A program made the translations under genes and the position numbers. Shown here in pieces: positions 53,276 to 63,284 of a stretch of DNA of 64,000 nucleotides; position 1 is the stretch's first letter, and the number at the start of each line of letters is the position of its first letter. The notes beneath the pieces were generated by a model that was not told the origin of the DNA, made no database searches, and worked only from the letters and a program-made list of their open reading frames with translations. The DNA is from an uncultured Clostridia bacterium (lineage in GTDB: Bacteria > Bacillota > Clostridia > Oscillospirales > Acutalibacteraceae): contig CAMMAZ010000002.1 of NCBI GenBank assembly GCA_946493765.1, positions 1 through 64,000 of the forward strand, in the 5' to 3' direction.

Positions 53276-55360
53276 ATGAAAAACATTCCCGAATTTTTTG
53301 GATGTCAGGTCTTTAACGACAAGGTGATGCGCGACCGGCTGCCGTCTGATACCTATAAAGCGCTGGTCGAAACGGTGGAAGCAGGCAAGCCGTTGGAACT
53401 GAGCGTTGCCAATGTTGTTGCAAACGCAATGAAAAAATGGGCGATTGAGAAAGGGGCTACCCACTATACCCACTGGTTCCAGCCGATGACCGGTGTGACG
53501 GCGGAAAAACACGACAGCTTTATCAATCCCGACGGCAAAGGGAATGTGATTATGAAATTTTCCGGCAAAGAGCTGGTCAAAGGTGAACCGGATGCTTCCA
53601 GCTTCCCGTCCGGCGGTATTCGTGCAACCTTTGAGGCTAGAGGCTATACCGCTTGGGATCCGTCTTCCTATGCGTTTGTCAAGGAAGGCTCGCTTTACAT
53701 CCCGACCGCATTTTGTTCCTATACCGGTGAGGCGCTGGATAAAAAGACGCCGCTTTTGCGCTCCATGGAAGTGCTGGAACGCGAAGCCATCAAAATTTTA
53801 AAATTATTCGGCAAAGACGTCAAACGTGTTGTGACGACGATCGGACCGGAACAGGAATATTTCATTATTGATAAAGAAGTCTATCTCAAACGGCCGGATC
53901 TGATGTATACCGGTCGGACATTATTCGGTGCAAAACCCCCGAAAGGACAGGAACTGGAGGATCAGTATTTCGGACAGATCAAGCCGCGGATCGCTGAATA
54001 TATGGCCGATCTCGACGAGGAACTCTGGAAGCTGGGAATCAGCGCAAAAACCAAACACAACGAGGTGGCGCCCGCACAGCATGAAATGGCGCCGGTGTTC
54101 TCCACCTCCAACGTCGCGTCGGATCACAACCAATTGACGATGGAAATCATGAAAAAGGTTGCCGACCGGCACGGTTTGGTTTGCCTGTTGCATGAAAAAC
54201 CATTCGCAGGCGTCAACGGGTCGGGCAAACACGATAACTGGTCTTTGTCGACCGATACCGGTGAGAACCTGTTGAATCCGGGCAAAACGCCGTTTGAAAA
54301 CGCACAGTTTTTGCTGTTCTTGGCAGCGGTGATCAAAGCGGTCGACGAATATCAGGATCTGCTGCGTATTTCCGTTGCAAGCGCGGGCAACGATCACCGT
54401 CTGGGTGCGAACGAGGCGCCGCCGGCGATCATCTCCATGTTCCTCGGCGAAGAGCTGCAGGAGGTGCTGACTGCGATCGAAAACGGCGAAACGCTGGAAG
54501 CGCACAAGAAAGCGATCATGGATCTGGGTGTTTCATTAATTCCGAAATTCAATAAGGACACCACCGATCGCAACAGAACCTCTCCGTTTGCGTTCACCGG
54601 AAATAAATTTGAATTCAGAATGGTGGGTTCCGCCGCTTCCGTCGCCGGACCAAACACCATTCTCAATACCATCGTTGCCAATTCATTATCCGATTTCTAT
54701 GAAGAGCTGGAAAGCTCCGACGATCTGATCAAAGATGTGATGCAGTTGGTGAAAAAGACGGTCAAGGAACACAAACGCATCATTTTCAACGGCAACGGCT
54801 ATTCCAAAGAATGGGAGGAAGAAGCGGAACGTCGTGGGCTTTATAATTTGAAGTCAACGCCGGAAGCACTTTCCAAAATGCTGGATGAGAAAAATATCAA
54901 ATTGTTTGAAAAGTTCGGCGTGTATACCAAAGGCGAAATGGAAGCGCGGTATGAGATCTATATGGAGAACTACTGCACGGTCATCTCCATTGAAGCGCTC
55001 ACGATGATCGACCTGATCAAAAAACAGGTCATGCCGGCGGTGATGGACTATGAAAAAACGCTGATCGATCTGATTACCGGCAAGCAGGCGGTTTCTGTGA
55101 GCGATAAGATGGAAAGCGCGCTGCTTGAGAAAATCTCAAAATTGGCGGATGCGATGTATGTCAAGCTGGAAGCGTTGGAAGACGCGATGCTGCTTGTGAA
55201 AAACTGCAAAGATACGCAGGAGACCGGCATGTATTACAAAGATAAGGTTTTCCTCGGCATGCAGGAGCTGCGTGCAGTTGTAGATGAGCTGGAAACGCTG
55301 GTCGCTGCGGAATACTGGCCGCTGCCGACCTATGCGCAAATGCTTTACAGCGTGATCTGA
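53276..55360 (+). CDS. glnN: Glutamine synthetase type III
   Basis: 694 aa, much longer than GSI. GSIII features: [12 protein letters not shown] near the start, [49 protein letters not shown] and [14 protein letters not shown]. It makes glutamine from glutamate, ammonia and ATP. ATG 53276 has TGGAGGA 9 bases upstream; the track start (53213) lies in the attenuator. Confidence 0.97.
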   Translation: MKNIPEFFGCQVFNDKVMRDRLPSDTYKALVETVEAGKPLELSVANVVANAMKKWAIEKGATHYTHWFQPMTGVTAEKHDSFINPDGKGNVIMKFSGKELVKGEPDASSFPSGGIRATFEARGYTAWDPSSYAFVKEGSLYIPTAFCSYTGEALDKKTPLLRSMEVLEREAIKILKLFGKDVKRVVTTIGPEQEYFIIDKEVYLKRPDLMYTGRTLFGAKPPKGQELEDQYFGQIKPRIAEYMADLDEELWKLGISAKTKHNEVAPAQHEMAPVFSTSNVASDHNQLTMEIMKKVADRHGLVCLLHEKPFAGVNGSGKHDNWSLSTDTGENLLNPGKTPFENAQFLLFLAAVIKAVDEYQDLLRISVASAGNDHRLGANEAPPAIISMFLGEELQEVLTAIENGETLEAHKKAIMDLGVSLIPKFNKDTTDRNRTSPFAFTGNKFEFRMVGSAASVAGPNTILNTIVANSLSDFYEELESSDDLIKDVMQLVKKTVKEHKRIIFNGNGYSKEWEEEAERRGLYNLKSTPEALSKMLDEKNIKLFEKFGVYTKGEMEARYEIYMENYCTVISIEALTMIDLIKKQVMPAVMDYEKTLIDLITGKQAVSVSDKMESALLEKISKLADAMYVKLEALEDAMLLVKNCKDTQETGMYYKDKVFLGMQELRAVVDELETLVAAEYWPLPTYAQMLYSVI

Positions 55361-55394
55361 TCCAAATAAAATTAAAAATTTTTAAAACACAATG

Positions 55395-55445
55395 GCGTGT
55401 GTGTCAAAATGCGAATTCGCATTTTGGTGCATGCGCTTTTTGTTT
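55395..55445 (+). terminator. Long hairpin between glnN and amt
   Basis: A 22-bp perfect palindrome centred on GCGAATTCGC (55405-55426), extended by G-U-rich pairing to about 19 stem pairs and followed by TTTTTGTTTTT. It ends glnN RNA and may also attenuate amt. Confidence 0.85.
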
Positions 55446-55470
55446 TTATTCTGAAAAGGAGATGGAATCT

Positions 55471-57237
55471 ATGGACAATGTAATGGAATTGTTCTCGGAC
55501 GTCAATACCCTATGGGTATTGGTCGGCGCGGCGCTTGTGTTTTTCATGCAGGCGGGATTCGCAATGGTGGAAACCGGGTTTACAAGAGCAAAAAATGCCG
55601 GTAACATCATCATGAAAAACCTGATGGACTTTTGTATCGGAACGCCGCTTTACTGGCTGGTCGGATTCGGTATCATGTTCGGCGGCTCGGGCGCACTGTT
55701 CGGCGGGCTGGATCTTCTGGGACTGGGCGATTATTCGGCCGTTTTGCCGGAGGGGGTCAGCAAATATACCTTCTTTATTTTCCAGACGGTTTTTTGCGCG
55801 ACTGCGGCGACGATCGTTTCCGGTGCCATGGCGGAACGGACAAAATTCAGCGCTTATTGTGTTTACAGCGGCGTGATCAGTTTGATTATCTATCCGATTT
55901 CCGGACACTGGATCTGGGGCGGCGGCTGGCTGGCATCTCTGGATGAACTGACAAACGGTGTTTTGCCCGCATTTCACGATTTTGCCGGATCCACGGCGGT
56001 ACATATGGTCGGCGGTATTTCAGCGCTGATCGGCGCGGCGATCTTAGGTCCCCGGATCGGAAAATTTTATACCGACAGAAAAACAGGCAAGAAAAAAGTA
56101 CGTGCGATTCCGGGGCATTCTTTGACGCTCGGTGCTTTGGGCGTGTTTATTCTGTGGTTCTGCTGGTTCGGATTCAACGGCGCTTCGACGACTTCCATGA
56201 CCAACGGTATGGCGGATGTTGCGGGCAGCGTGTTTTTCACCACCAATCTCGCGGCGGCGACTTCGACCGTTACCGTTTTGATCATCACCTGGATCCGCTA
56301 TAAAAAGCCGGACGTTTCGATGACGTTGAACGGTTCGCTGGCCGGTCTGGTCGCCATTACGGCGGGCTGCGACGCGGTCAATCCGGTCGGTGCGTTTTTT
56401 ATCGGTGTGATCGCCGGCTTTGTGGTGGTGTTCGGCATTGAATTTATCGAAAAGGTCTGCCATGTGGATGATCCGGTCGGTGCCGTCGGTGTGCATGGTT
56501 TATGCGGTGCGGCAGGTACCATTATGGTCGGACTGTTTTCCGCCGGACTCAACGGCAATCCTGCCGGTCTATTCTATGGCGGCGGCGCATCGTTTCTGGC
56601 ATCGCAGCTCATCGGTGTGCTGAGCGTTGCGGCTTATGTGACGGTTGCGATGATCATCGTTTTCCAAGCGATCAAGCATACGATCGGTCTGCGGGTTTCC
56701 GAAGAAGAGGAAATTTTAGGATTGGACGTTACCGAACATGGTTTGGTCAGCGCTTATGCGGACTTTGTGCCTGCTGAGCTGCCGGCTGATACCGGCTATG
56801 CGCCGACTTTAAAGCCGCAGACAGCGCGTGTGGCGCCGGATGCAGCAGTGCCGGTCGTGAATGTTTCCAATCCGGATGCAAAAATGACAAAAGTGGTGAT
56901 CATCACAAAACAGTCGAAATTTGACGCGCTCAAAGAAGCGTTGGAGAATATCCATATCACCGGTATGACAGTCACGCAGGTGCTCGGCTACGGTATGCAA
57001 AAAGGACAGAAAAAATATTACCGCGGCGTTGAGCTGAAAACCAATTTGCTGCCCAAAGTCAAGTGTGAGGTCGTTGTCAGCAAAATTCCGGTTGAGACGG
57101 TCGTTAACACGGTGAAAAAAGCATTGTATACCGGTGATTTCGGCGACGGAAAGATCTTTGTTTATGATGTGGAAAACGTCATTAAGGTCAGCACCGGCGA
57201 ACAAGGCTATGATGCTTTGCAGGATGAAGACGAATAA
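55471..57237 (+). CDS. Ammonium transporter Amt fused to a PII regulator
   Basis: 588 aa. Residues 1-430 are Amt with 11 helices (GFAMVETGFTRAKNAGNIIMKN, FAGSTAVHMVGGISALIGA, AVGVHGLCGAAGTI). After a linker (430-470), residues 478-588 are a full PII/GlnB domain (TKVVIITKQSKFDALKEAL; T-loop GYGMQKGQKKYYRGVEL; KIFVYDVENVIKV). The transporter thus carries its own regulator, which normally is separate GlnK. ATG 55471 has AAAAGGAG 9-10 bases upstream. Likely works with glnN. Confidence 0.95.
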   Translation: MDNVMELFSDVNTLWVLVGAALVFFMQAGFAMVETGFTRAKNAGNIIMKNLMDFCIGTPLYWLVGFGIMFGGSGALFGGLDLLGLGDYSAVLPEGVSKYTFFIFQTVFCATAATIVSGAMAERTKFSAYCVYSGVISLIIYPISGHWIWGGGWLASLDELTNGVLPAFHDFAGSTAVHMVGGISALIGAAILGPRIGKFYTDRKTGKKKVRAIPGHSLTLGALGVFILWFCWFGFNGASTTSMTNGMADVAGSVFFTTNLAAATSTVTVLIITWIRYKKPDVSMTLNGSLAGLVAITAGCDAVNPVGAFFIGVIAGFVVVFGIEFIEKVCHVDDPVGAVGVHGLCGAAGTIMVGLFSAGLNGNPAGLFYGGGASFLASQLIGVLSVAAYVTVAMIIVFQAIKHTIGLRVSEEEEILGLDVTEHGLVSAYADFVPAELPADTGYAPTLKPQTARVAPDAAVPVVNVSNPDAKMTKVVIITKQSKFDALKEALENIHITGMTVTQVLGYGMQKGQKKYYRGVELKTNLLPKVKCEVVVSKIPVETVVNTVKKALYTGDFGDGKIFVYDVENVIKVSTGEQGYDALQDEDE

Positions 57238-57260
57238 AACTGCCGGATAAACGGCATAAA

Positions 57261-57304
57261 AAAACAGTGCGCTTACCCCCATTTGGGTAAACGCGCTGTT
57301 TTTA
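57261..57304. terminator. Bidirectional terminator
   Basis: Stem AAAACAGTGCGCTTACCC / GGGTAAACGCGCTGTTTTT between the convergent amt and ABC genes; it touches the ABC stop codon. Confidence 0.88.
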
Positions 57305-59146
57305 TGATAATTCAAACATACCGTGATACAGCTGATAATATTCGCCTTTTTGCGCGAGCAGCTCTTCATGGCTGCCGCGTTCGATGATTTTACCGTGCTC
57401 CAAAACCATGATCGCATCGGCGTTTCGCACGGTGGACAGCCGGTGGGCAATGACAAAAACGGTACGTCCTTCCATCAGCTGATCCATACCCTTTTCAATC
57501 AACGCTTCCGTTCGCGTGTCGATGCTGGAGGTCGCTTCATCAAGAATCAGCACCGGCGGATCCGCGACCGCCGCCCGTGCTATTGCCAACAGCTGCCGCT
57601 GTCCCTGCGAGAGATTCGCACCGTCGGCGGTGACAAGCGTTTGATAGCCTTTGGGCAGCCGGCGGATAAAGGAGTCGGCATTTGCGATTTTCGCAGCATT
57701 CCGGATTTCCTGCGGCGTCGCGTCGAGCTTGCCGAACCGGATGTTGTCTTCAATGGTGCCGGTGAACAGGTGCGTGTCCTGCAAAACAATGCCCAGCGAC
57801 CGGCGCAGACTGCTTTTTTGGATGGCTTTCACATTGATGCCGTCATAGGTGATGCTGCCGGACTGCACGTCATAGAACCGGTTGATCAGATTGGTAATGG
57901 TGGTTTTGCCCGCGCCGGTCGAGCCGACAAATGCGATCTTCTGACCCGGTTTGGCATACAGGCTGATCTCCTTTAAAATCGTACGGCGGCTGTCGTAGCC
58001 GAAATTGACATTTTCAAACCGAACGTCTCCGCGCAAAGGAGTCAGATCGCCGTTTTCCGCCTGCCAGGCCCACTGCCCGGTTTTTGTATCGCAGGAAATC
58101 AGTTGCCCGTTTTCTTCTTTGACATTGACCAGCCGGATGCGGCCGGCATCCGTTTCCGGTTTTTGATGCATGGCTTCAAAAATGCGTTCCGCACCGGCGA
58201 GCGCCGCTAAAAGAAAATTGCTTTGCTGGGTGAACTGATTGATCGGCATCGCCGCCTGCCGCACAAAAACAAGATAACTTGCAAGACCGCCGATATCCGC
58301 CATGCCGTTTAATGCCATGATGCCGCCCAGCACTGCGACGATCGCATAATTGATATAGGAAATGCTCACGACTGCCGGAACCATGGTGGCGGCAAATTGC
58401 TGCGCGCCGGTTCCCGCTTTGCGCAGCTGCTCGTTTTTCTCACGGAAGGCTTTTAAGTTTTCCGTTTCATGGCTGAAAACCTTGACCACCTTTTGCCCTT
58501 TGATCATTTCTTCCACATAGCCGTCCAATTCACCAAGGTAGGTCTGCTGTTTATTAAAGTATTTTTTACTGCGTTTGCCGCTGTAGCGTATATACAAAAA
58601 CATGGCGATATAGCAGATGGCGACGATCAGTGTCAGCCGCCAGTTTAAAACAAACATCAGCGCCAGTGTGCCGACGATCTGGATAAAGCTCTGGATGACC
58701 ATCGCAAAGCTGTTGTTGAGCGCATCGGAAATGGTGTCGACATCATTGGTGAAATAGCTCATGATATCGCCGTTCGGGCGGGTATCAAAAAAGCGAAGCG
58801 GCAGTTTTTGCAGATGCGTGAACAGGTCCCGCCGGATATCAAACAGCACTTTCTGTGCGGCGCGAACCATGATTTGGGTGTAACCATAGCTGGATAAAAC
58901 GCCGGTTAGGTAGATGGCGGCGGTGATGAGAACACCGATGATCAGGCCGCCGCCGTCACCCGGCAGCAGGTAGTTGTTGATGACGGGTTTGATCATGTAG
59001 GTCCCGAGCAGGTTGGCAAGCGCGCTGATCGAGACAAGCACGGCGACCGTTAACAATAAAAATTTATGCCGGCCCATGTAGGATAAAAGGGTTTTGACCG
59101 TGTATCCCAAATTTTTCGGGCGTTTGCCGCTAAAACTCCGTGCCAC
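57302..59146 (-). CDS. ABC exporter half-transporter, active-site subunit
   Basis: About 614 aa. Six membrane helices (25-320), then an NBD: Walker A GSTGAGKTT, signature LSQGQRQ, Walker B VLILDEATSS with the catalytic Glu, and AHRLSTV. It pairs with the next gene upstream, which has a degenerate site. GTG 59146 has AGGGG 9 bases upstream; track GTG 59155 touches it. It overlaps the upstream gene by 17 bases. Confidence 0.92.
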   Translation of the reverse strand: MARSFSGKRPKNLGYTVKTLLSYMGRHKFLLLTVAVLVSISALANLLGTYMIKPVINNYLLPGDGGGLIIGVLITAAIYLTGVLSSYGYTQIMVRAAQKVLFDIRRDLFTHLQKLPLRFFDTRPNGDIMSYFTNDVDTISDALNNSFAMVIQSFIQIVGTLALMFVLNWRLTLIVAICYIAMFLYIRYSGKRSKKYFNKQQTYLGELDGYVEEMIKGQKVVKVFSHETENLKAFREKNEQLRKAGTGAQQFAATMVPAVVSISYINYAIVAVLGGIMALNGMADIGGLASYLVFVRQAAMPINQFTQQSNFLLAALAGAERIFEAMHQKPETDAGRIRLVNVKEENGQLISCDTKTGQWAWQAENGDLTPLRGDVRFENVNFGYDSRRTILKEISLYAKPGQKIAFVGSTGAGKTTITNLINRFYDVQSGSITYDGINVKAIQKSSLRRSLGIVLQDTHLFTGTIEDNIRFGKLDATPQEIRNAAKIANADSFIRRLPKGYQTLVTADGANLSQGQRQLLAIARAAVADPPVLILDEATSSIDTRTEALIEKGMDQLMEGRTVFVIAHRLSTVRNADAIMVLEHGKIIERGSHEELLAQKGEYYQLYHGMFELS

Positions 59147-60875
59147 CGGCGGCACCCCCTTTCATCTGTGACGCATAGATCTCTTTATAAATGGAATCGC
59201 TTTGCAACAATTGGTCATGGGTGCCGTCGGCGTGGATTTTTCCGTCTTCCAGGATCAGAATCCGGTCGGCGTCCATCACCGAAGTGATACGCTGGGCGAT
59301 GATCAGCTTTGTCATGTCCTTTTGTTTGGCAAGCTCCCGGCGGATATGACTTTCCGTCGCGGTGTCCACCGCGCTGGTGCAGTCGTCTAATATCAATATT
59401 TTGGGCTGCTTTAACAGTGTGCGGGCGATGCAAAGCCGCTGCTTTTGTCCGCCGGAAAGATTAACGCCACCCTGGCTCAAATCGGTGTCCAGCCCGTTTG
59501 GCATTTGCTTGATAAATTCATCCGCACAGGCGACCCGGCAGGCTTCCCTGAGCTGTTCGTCCGAAGCGTCCGGGTTGCCCCAGCGCAGATTGTCGCGGAT
59601 GGTGCCGGAAAAGAGCACGTTTTTTTGCAAAACGATGCCGACTGCATCGCGCAAAGTTTTTAAATCATAGGCGCGCACATCGGTGTTTCCGACCGAAACG
59701 GCGCCTGTCGACGCATCGTACAGTCTTGGGATCAGTTGCACAAGCGAGCTTTTGGAAGAGCCGGTTCCGCCGATGATGCCGACGGTCTGCCCGGCGGGAA
59801 TGTGCAGATCGACATGCTGCAGCGCATATTCTTCGGCGTCGGTTTTATATTTAAACGAAACATTGTCAAAATCGATGCTGCCGTTTTGAACCTGTGTGAC
59901 CGGGGATTCCGGCGAACGAATATCCGGCGTTTGGTTGAGCGTTTCGCTGATGCGTTTTGCACTGGCCAGTGAACGGGTGAGCAGCAAAAAGACGTTGGAA
60001 ATCATCATTAGTGCGTTCATGACCTGCAAAACATAGCTTAAAAAGCCGGTCAGATCGCCCACCTGCAATTCGCCGCCCAGAATCATGTTGCCGCCGAACC
60101 ACAAAATCAAAACAGCGGCGGCATACATGGTGAACTGAAATGCGGGGAGATTCAAAACCGCATAGTGAAAGGTGCGTTCGCTGGTTTGCAGAAGTTCGTT
60201 GTTGACCTGGTCGAATTTTTCCGCTTCATAGTCTTCCCGCACAAATGCCTTGACTGCACGGATAGCGGTCAGATTTTCCTGCACCACGCTGTTGACGCGG
60301 TCGACCGTTTTTTGCAGTTTTCCATACATCGGGGCGATTTTCCGGACAATGAAAAATAAAATCAAGGCTAGGATGGGGGAGCAGACAAAAAAGACGAGTG
60401 AGAGTTTCGCGTTCATCCAGATGGAAAGGCCGATACCCATGATCAGCATCACCGGTCCGCGCACCATGGGTCGCAATCCGCCGGTGAGCGCGTTTTGCAT
60501 GACGTTGACATCGGTGGTGATGCGGGTGATGAGCGACGCGGTGTCGAAATGATCGAGATTGGAAAAGGAATAGGTCTGCACCTTTTCATATTCCGCGTCG
60601 CGCAGCCTCGCGCCGAATCCGTAGGCCGCGCGGGCGGCAAAGCGGGCGTATAATAAGCCGGTAAGCAATGCGAGCAGCGCGCAGATTGCCATTTGGATGC
60701 CTTTGTTTAAAATATAGGGAACATCCCGCGCAGCGACGCCGACGTCCAAAAGATCCGCCATTAAAACCGGGATGATCAATTCAAAGGAAGTTTCGATCAA
60801 AACCAGCAGCGATCCGATCAGCAGATCCTTCCGATAGGGGCCAAAATAAGAAAAGAGTTGTTTTAATTCCCGCAT
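59130..60875 (-). CDS. ABC exporter half-transporter, degenerate-site subunit
   Basis: 581 aa. Six membrane helices, then an NBD with Walker A GGTGSSKSSL, signature LSGGQKQ and Walker B ILILDDCTSAVD. Asp replaces the catalytic Glu, the hallmark of the degenerate site in heterodimeric exporters such as LmrCD and TM287/288. Substrate unknown; MarR control suggests a drug or toxic compound. Start overlaps the MarR gene by 13 bases. Confidence 0.93.
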   Translation of the reverse strand: MRELKQLFSYFGPYRKDLLIGSLLVLIETSFELIIPVLMADLLDVGVAARDVPYILNKGIQMAICALLALLTGLLYARFAARAAYGFGARLRDAEYEKVQTYSFSNLDHFDTASLITRITTDVNVMQNALTGGLRPMVRGPVMLIMGIGLSIWMNAKLSLVFFVCSPILALILFFIVRKIAPMYGKLQKTVDRVNSVVQENLTAIRAVKAFVREDYEAEKFDQVNNELLQTSERTFHYAVLNLPAFQFTMYAAAVLILWFGGNMILGGELQVGDLTGFLSYVLQVMNALMMISNVFLLLTRSLASAKRISETLNQTPDIRSPESPVTQVQNGSIDFDNVSFKYKTDAEEYALQHVDLHIPAGQTVGIIGGTGSSKSSLVQLIPRLYDASTGAVSVGNTDVRAYDLKTLRDAVGIVLQKNVLFSGTIRDNLRWGNPDASDEQLREACRVACADEFIKQMPNGLDTDLSQGGVNLSGGQKQRLCIARTLLKQPKILILDDCTSAVDTATESHIRRELAKQKDMTKLIIAQRITSVMDADRILILEDGKIHADGTHDQLLQSDSIYKEIYASQMKGGAAGGTEF

Positions 60876-61315
60876 GATACATCCCCCTCTTTTGTCCAGG
60901 TTTCATGAAAATTTTGATGCGCGCGGGACAGAAAATCCGCAAACTGTGCGCGTTCGGCATCCGAAAAACCGCGAAGCATAATGTCTTCCATCTCTTCGCA
61001 GTGTTTTTGCCAGGCATTATGTGCCCTGACGCCTTTTTGGGTCAATGTGATCGAATCGGCGCGCCGGTTGGAAGAATCGGTTTTTCGGGCAATAAAGCCG
61101 CCCTTTTCCAGTGTGTCCAGCATGCGTGAGACTGCGGCGGGGTCGATCTCAAAGTAGTCCGCCAGCTCCCGCTGGCAGCATTCCGTTTTTCGGGACAGAT
61201 AAGAAAGCAGTTTCGGCTGCCCGGAACCCAGCCCGATCTCACTTAAGAAAGGGCGCAGATAATTGCGCTGCGCGTGAAACGCCCGGTACAGCAGCATGTG
61301 AAATGTTTTTTCCAA
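60863..61315 (-). CDS. MarR-family regulator
   Basis: 150 aa. Winged helix (QRELADYFEIDPAAVSRMLDTLEKGGFIARKTDSSNRRADSITLT) typical of MarR. It is first in the operon and probably represses it through the two palindromes in its leader. It starts at TTG 61315 with AAAGGAG 11 bases upstream. Confidence 0.92.
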   Translation of the reverse strand: MEKTFHMLLYRAFHAQRNYLRPFLSEIGLGSGQPKLLSYLSRKTECCQRELADYFEIDPAAVSRMLDTLEKGGFIARKTDSSNRRADSITLTQKGVRAHNAWQKHCEEMEDIMLRGFSDAERAQFADFLSRAHQNFHETWTKEGDVSCGN

Positions 61316-61333
61316 AACTTAAAAATCTCCTTT

Positions 61334-61362
61334 ATTGATGTGTCAATCATTGATATATCAAT
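61334..61362. promoter_or_regulatory. Two MarR-type operator palindromes
   Basis: ATTGATGTGTCAAT (61334-61347, 12 of 14 symmetric) and perfect ATTGATATATCAAT (61349-61362), centres 15 bases apart, between the MarR promoter and its ribosome site. Confidence 0.78.
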
Positions 61363-61367
61363 TATTT

Positions 61368-61395
61368 ATTATAAGGGAATTTATAGATTTGTCAA
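61368..61395 (-). promoter_or_regulatory. Promoter of the MarR-ABC operon
   Basis: Minus strand TTGACA (61395-61390), 16 bases, TATAAT (61373-61368). Confidence 0.8.
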
Positions 61396-61412
61396 GCGGT
61401 GTTCCAACAAAA

Positions 61413-61436
61413 ATGCCCGGTCTTTTGACCGGGCAT
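61413..61436 (-). terminator. Terminator of the GntR-ABC operon
   Basis: Stem ATGCCCGGTC / GACCGGGCAT with loop TTTT; TTTTTG follows on the minus strand. Confidence 0.88.
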
Positions 61437-61440
61437 CCAA

Positions 61441-62043
61441 TCAGATGTTTTTGTTATAAAGCTTTATCGACAGCGGGATGGAAACGAGAACCGAAAGAAC
61501 AGCAACAAGCACCGGCAGAAAGGATAAAAGCGCAGTGTTTTGGTTGATGAATCGGATGACATCTTCCGTGAAAAAGCCGACCGTTAAAACACCGATCACG
61601 ACAAGCGCAATGAAAAACAGCCGCCCTTTTTCCACACCGAATTTAAACATCACTGGCAGGTTCATGCACAGAAAAATAACGGCGATGCAGCAGATAAAGA
61701 AAAGCTGCGGAAAAACCGCACCGGTCACGACATTGGGGTCCAGCGCCGTCGCAATGCTTTTGGCACAGCCGGAAATCAAAGCGGTCACAAGAATCAACAG
61801 GCCGCCGAACAGGTATTTTTCCAGCACGATATCCCGCACCGGACAAGGGAGCATCAATTGAAATTGATCCCATTTGGAACGCTGGTCGTAGCCCAGCGCG
61901 GTGACGGGCAGCAGCGCCGCATATAATATCGCAAAGCCACTGGATGAAAGCTGTGGCAGGACTGCGAAAATTAGCACCAGTAAAAGAAAAAATTTCATTT
62001 GTTTGAATAGAAAATAAAAGTCCTTGAGCAGTAAGCCTTTCAT
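61441..62043 (-). CDS. ABC-2 type permease
   Basis: 200 aa with six hydrophobic segments and an N-terminal MKGLLLKDFYFLFKQ typical of small ABC-2 permeases in GntR-linked operons. GYDQRSKWDQFQLMLPCPVRDIVLEKYL is the family's conserved cytoplasmic loop. It pairs with the ATPase gene that ends one base upstream. Substrate unknown; relatives are linked to cell-envelope antibiotic stress. Confidence 0.85.
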   Translation of the reverse strand: MKGLLLKDFYFLFKQMKFFLLLVLIFAVLPQLSSSGFAILYAALLPVTALGYDQRSKWDQFQLMLPCPVRDIVLEKYLFGGLLILVTALISGCAKSIATALDPNVVTGAVFPQLFFICCIAVIFLCMNLPVMFKFGVEKGRLFFIALVVIGVLTVGFFTEDVIRFINQNTALLSFLPVLVAVLSVLVSIPLSIKLYNKNI

Positions 62044-62044
62044 G

Positions 62045-62890
62045 CTATTTGTCCCCTTTCGCTAAAAACAGGATGATTTCTTCAATGGTGGTTTTCTCAG
62101 TGGGGATGCCGGATGGCAGCGCGTTTTTTTTCACCAGCGCTGTCACATCGTAGTCCGTTTGTTTTTTGCCTTTGATCGCACTTGCGGGAATGGAGGCGAA
62201 GGTATCGCGGGGAAGGCGTAAAATCGCATATTCTTCCAAAAGCCGGTCTTTTTCTTCACAAAACAGCAAACTGCCGTTGTGCAAAAAGGCGATATAATCG
62301 CAGATTTTTTCAAGATCGCTCACAATATGCGAGGAAATCAGCACCGAATGGGTCTCATCTCTGGTGAATTCGTTAAAAACATCGAGAATCTCATCCCGCA
62401 CAAACGGATCGAGTCCGCTGGTCGCTTCGTCCAGCACCAAAAGCTTTGGGTGATGCGACAGCGCGACGGCAATTGATAGCTTCATCTTCATACCGCGGGA
62501 AAATTCTTTAAAAATTTTCTCTTTGGGCAGGTTGAAGGTTTGCAGATAGGAAAAATAGAGCTTTTCATCCCAGTTTTGATAGATGTTTTTCATGACGGCG
62601 TTGACATTTTGCGGATTCAACACGTCGGGGAAATAGGATTCGTCCAAAACAACGCCGATTTCATTTTTAAGTTTCGTGAAAGCATCGCTTTGGTTATCCG
62701 TTCCCAAGATAGAGATGGTGCCACTGTCGGGGGAGAGTGCGTTCATAATCATTTTAATGGTTGTGGATTTTCCGGCGCCGTTTTCCCCGACCAATCCCAA
62801 AATACAGCCGGACGGCAATATAAGATTTAAATTTCGGATGGCAAAATCGCCAAAGCTTTTGTTCACATTCTTGATTTCGATTGCATACAT
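62045..62890 (-). CDS. ABC transporter ATP-binding protein
   Basis: 281 aa. Walker A GENGAGKST, signature FSRGMKMKLSIA, Walker B LLVLDEATSGLDP, SSHIVSDLEKICDYI. The C-terminal 70 residues are variable. ATG 62890 has AGGAGGA 9-10 bases upstream; track ATG 62899 is too close. It starts just after the GntR stop. Confidence 0.93.
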   Translation of the reverse strand: MYAIEIKNVNKSFGDFAIRNLNLILPSGCILGLVGENGAGKSTTIKMIMNALSPDSGTISILGTDNQSDAFTKLKNEIGVVLDESYFPDVLNPQNVNAVMKNIYQNWDEKLYFSYLQTFNLPKEKIFKEFSRGMKMKLSIAVALSHHPKLLVLDEATSGLDPFVRDEILDVFNEFTRDETHSVLISSHIVSDLEKICDYIAFLHNGSLLFCEEKDRLLEEYAILRLPRDTFASIPASAIKGKKQTDYDVTALVKKNALPSGIPTEKTTIEEIILFLAKGDK

Positions 62891-62895
62891 TGCTG

Positions 62896-63270
62896 TCATT
62901 CCTCCTGTTGCATCAGCTTGAACATGTTTTCCAGTTCTTCATAAGACAGACCGCAGGTGCGGCCGAGCGTTAAAATTTCACGCATGTGCTCTTCAATTTG
63001 CTTTAGATATTCTTCACGGATGATGGTCATGTTGGTTTCGGCAACAAAACAGCCTTTGGAAGCGACGGTGTAGATATAGCCGTCCTTTTCCAACTCATCG
63101 TAAGCGCGTTTGGTGGTGATGACGCTGATACGCAGATCTTTTGCCAGGTTGCGGATCGACGGCAGCGCGTCCCCCTCCTTGAGCTTGCCGGCAATAATGT
63201 TTTGTTTGATCGCAGTGTAGATCTGTTCATAGATCGGCTGATCGCTTTTGTTGCTGATAATAATATCCAC
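62896..63270 (-). CDS. GntR-family regulator (YtrA type)
   Basis: 124 aa. Winged helix (PIYEQIYTAIKQNIIAGKLKEGDALPSIRNLAKDLRISVITTKRAYDELEKDG) and a short helical C-terminal dimer domain, as in the YtrA group that controls ABC operons. GTG 63270 has AGGAGG 7 bases upstream and gives the typical MDIIISN start; ATG 63276 is too close and the track start (63342) lies in the promoter. Confidence 0.9.
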   Translation of the reverse strand: MDIIISNKSDQPIYEQIYTAIKQNIIAGKLKEGDALPSIRNLAKDLRISVITTKRAYDELEKDGYIYTVASKGCFVAETNMTIIREEYLKQIEEHMREILTLGRTCGLSYEELENMFKLMQQEE

Positions 63271-63284
63271 ATGCATCCCTCCTT

